Assembly: GCA_002327925.1 (NCBI GenBank)
Contig: DCVA01000030.1
Span: forward strand, 1 to 49,384
Direction: 5' to 3'
Source: Anaerolineales bacterium UBA2200
Lineage (GTDB): Bacteria > Chloroflexota > Anaerolineae > UBA2200
DNA: 49,384 nt
The position numbers and the translations under genes were made by a program. The notes below the pieces were generated by a model, which did no database searches, had not been told where the DNA came from, and was given only the letters and a program-made list of their open reading frames with translations. Positions 49,283-49,384 of the stretch are shown one piece after another; position 1 is the first letter of the stretch; every line of letters starts with the position of its first letter.

Positions 49283-49384
49283 ATGGCCCAGGTACAGAAG
49301 CGCTTTACAGATGAGCAGGTCAGGATGCTGTTGCATGGATACTGCCAGGGACTACTGAGCAGAGCGGCCGTTCAGGACATGCTG
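49283..49384 (+). CDS. Transposase (integrase-type), N-terminal fragment
   Basis: The first 34 codons of an open frame that runs off the window. AAGGAGG lies just before ATG 49283. The peptide (RFTDEQVRMLLHGYCQG, then LLSRAAVQDML) resembles the helix-turn-helix start of IS481/ISNCY-like integrase transposases. It is partial because the window ends, not necessarily because the gene is broken. Confidence 0.7.
   Translation, partial: MAQVQKRFTDEQVRMLLHGYCQGLLSRAAVQDML

Larger units (their letters stand above)
49172..49384 (+). mobile_element. Left end of an insertion sequence, cut by the window edge
   Basis: Sequence from about TGTCATCTAAAG onward holds three spaced repeats and then the start of a transposase gene. 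The exact IS boundary and target duplication cannot be fixed without the other end. The pattern of GAAAACTGGACAC end repeats fits integrase-type elements of the IS481/ISNCY kind. Confidence 0.65.

Overview
The window reads as chromosomal DNA of a high-GC bacterium (about 60 percent GC by eye). It most resembles Chloroflexota of the Anaerolineae type; this is inference from gene content, not a measured placement. Pointers are a small exported protein of the SLG(C)PxPG / ITPGY / YEYH family common in that phylum, alpha-toroid (squalene-cyclase-like) proteins, a GldF-GldG fusion, a T-box leader in front of a eukaryote-like IleRS, and no outer-membrane or LPS genes. Many genes carry near-consensus sigma-70 promoters (TTGNNN, 16-18 bp, TAtaAT) followed by GGAGG-type ribosome binding sites. 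No tRNA, rRNA, CRISPR array or prophage was seen.

Layout. 1-4.0 kb: a transglutaminase-like protein, then a zinc/cadmium-type P1B ATPase behind an ArsR/SmtB repressor with a clear operator. 4.0-9.4 kb: an alpha-toroid protein and a glycerophosphodiester phosphodiesterase in one operon, a YIP1-like membrane protein, a C_GCAxxG_C_C protein, a PHP phosphoesterase and a GT4 glycosyltransferase. 9.4-14.0 kb: an internally duplicated cysteine-motif protein, a GNAT, an MBL-fold hydrolase with a structured 5' leader, an MsrP/YedY-like molybdoenzyme, AMMECR1 and a DUF2804 protein. 14.1-18.7 kb: a B12-binding radical SAM protein, a lipoprotein parvulin foldase, a LysM/DUF3761/excalibur secreted protein and a zinc-ribbon protein. 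18.7-26.3 kb: a heterodimeric ABC exporter pair, a CDGSH protein, a DnaJ-type zinc-finger protein, a second alpha-toroid protein and an S66 LD-carboxypeptidase. 26.6-36.5 kb: a GNAT, an M28 peptidase, an MBL hydrolase, the gldA / gldF-gldG / DUF4340 ABC cluster, a large lipoprotein and another GNAT. 36.5-49.2 kb, all on the minus strand: two small exported proteins, ileS with its T-box, an ABC-2 operon ending in an Ig/zinc-ribbon membrane protein, rluD, an asparaginase and smc. 49.17 kb to the end: the left end of an insertion sequence.

The genes mix housekeeping (ileS, smc, rluD) with envelope, transport and redox functions. The least ordinary pieces are the 75-residue duplication with equally spaced cysteine pairs (9523-9921), the structured leader at about 11332-11520, the two alpha-toroid paralogues each coupled to an envelope-type hydrolase, the CDGSH fusion protein, and several promoters whose -10 box lies only 7-9 nt from the start codon (leaderless mRNAs). 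I see no clear, wholly new multi-gene defence or biosynthetic system.
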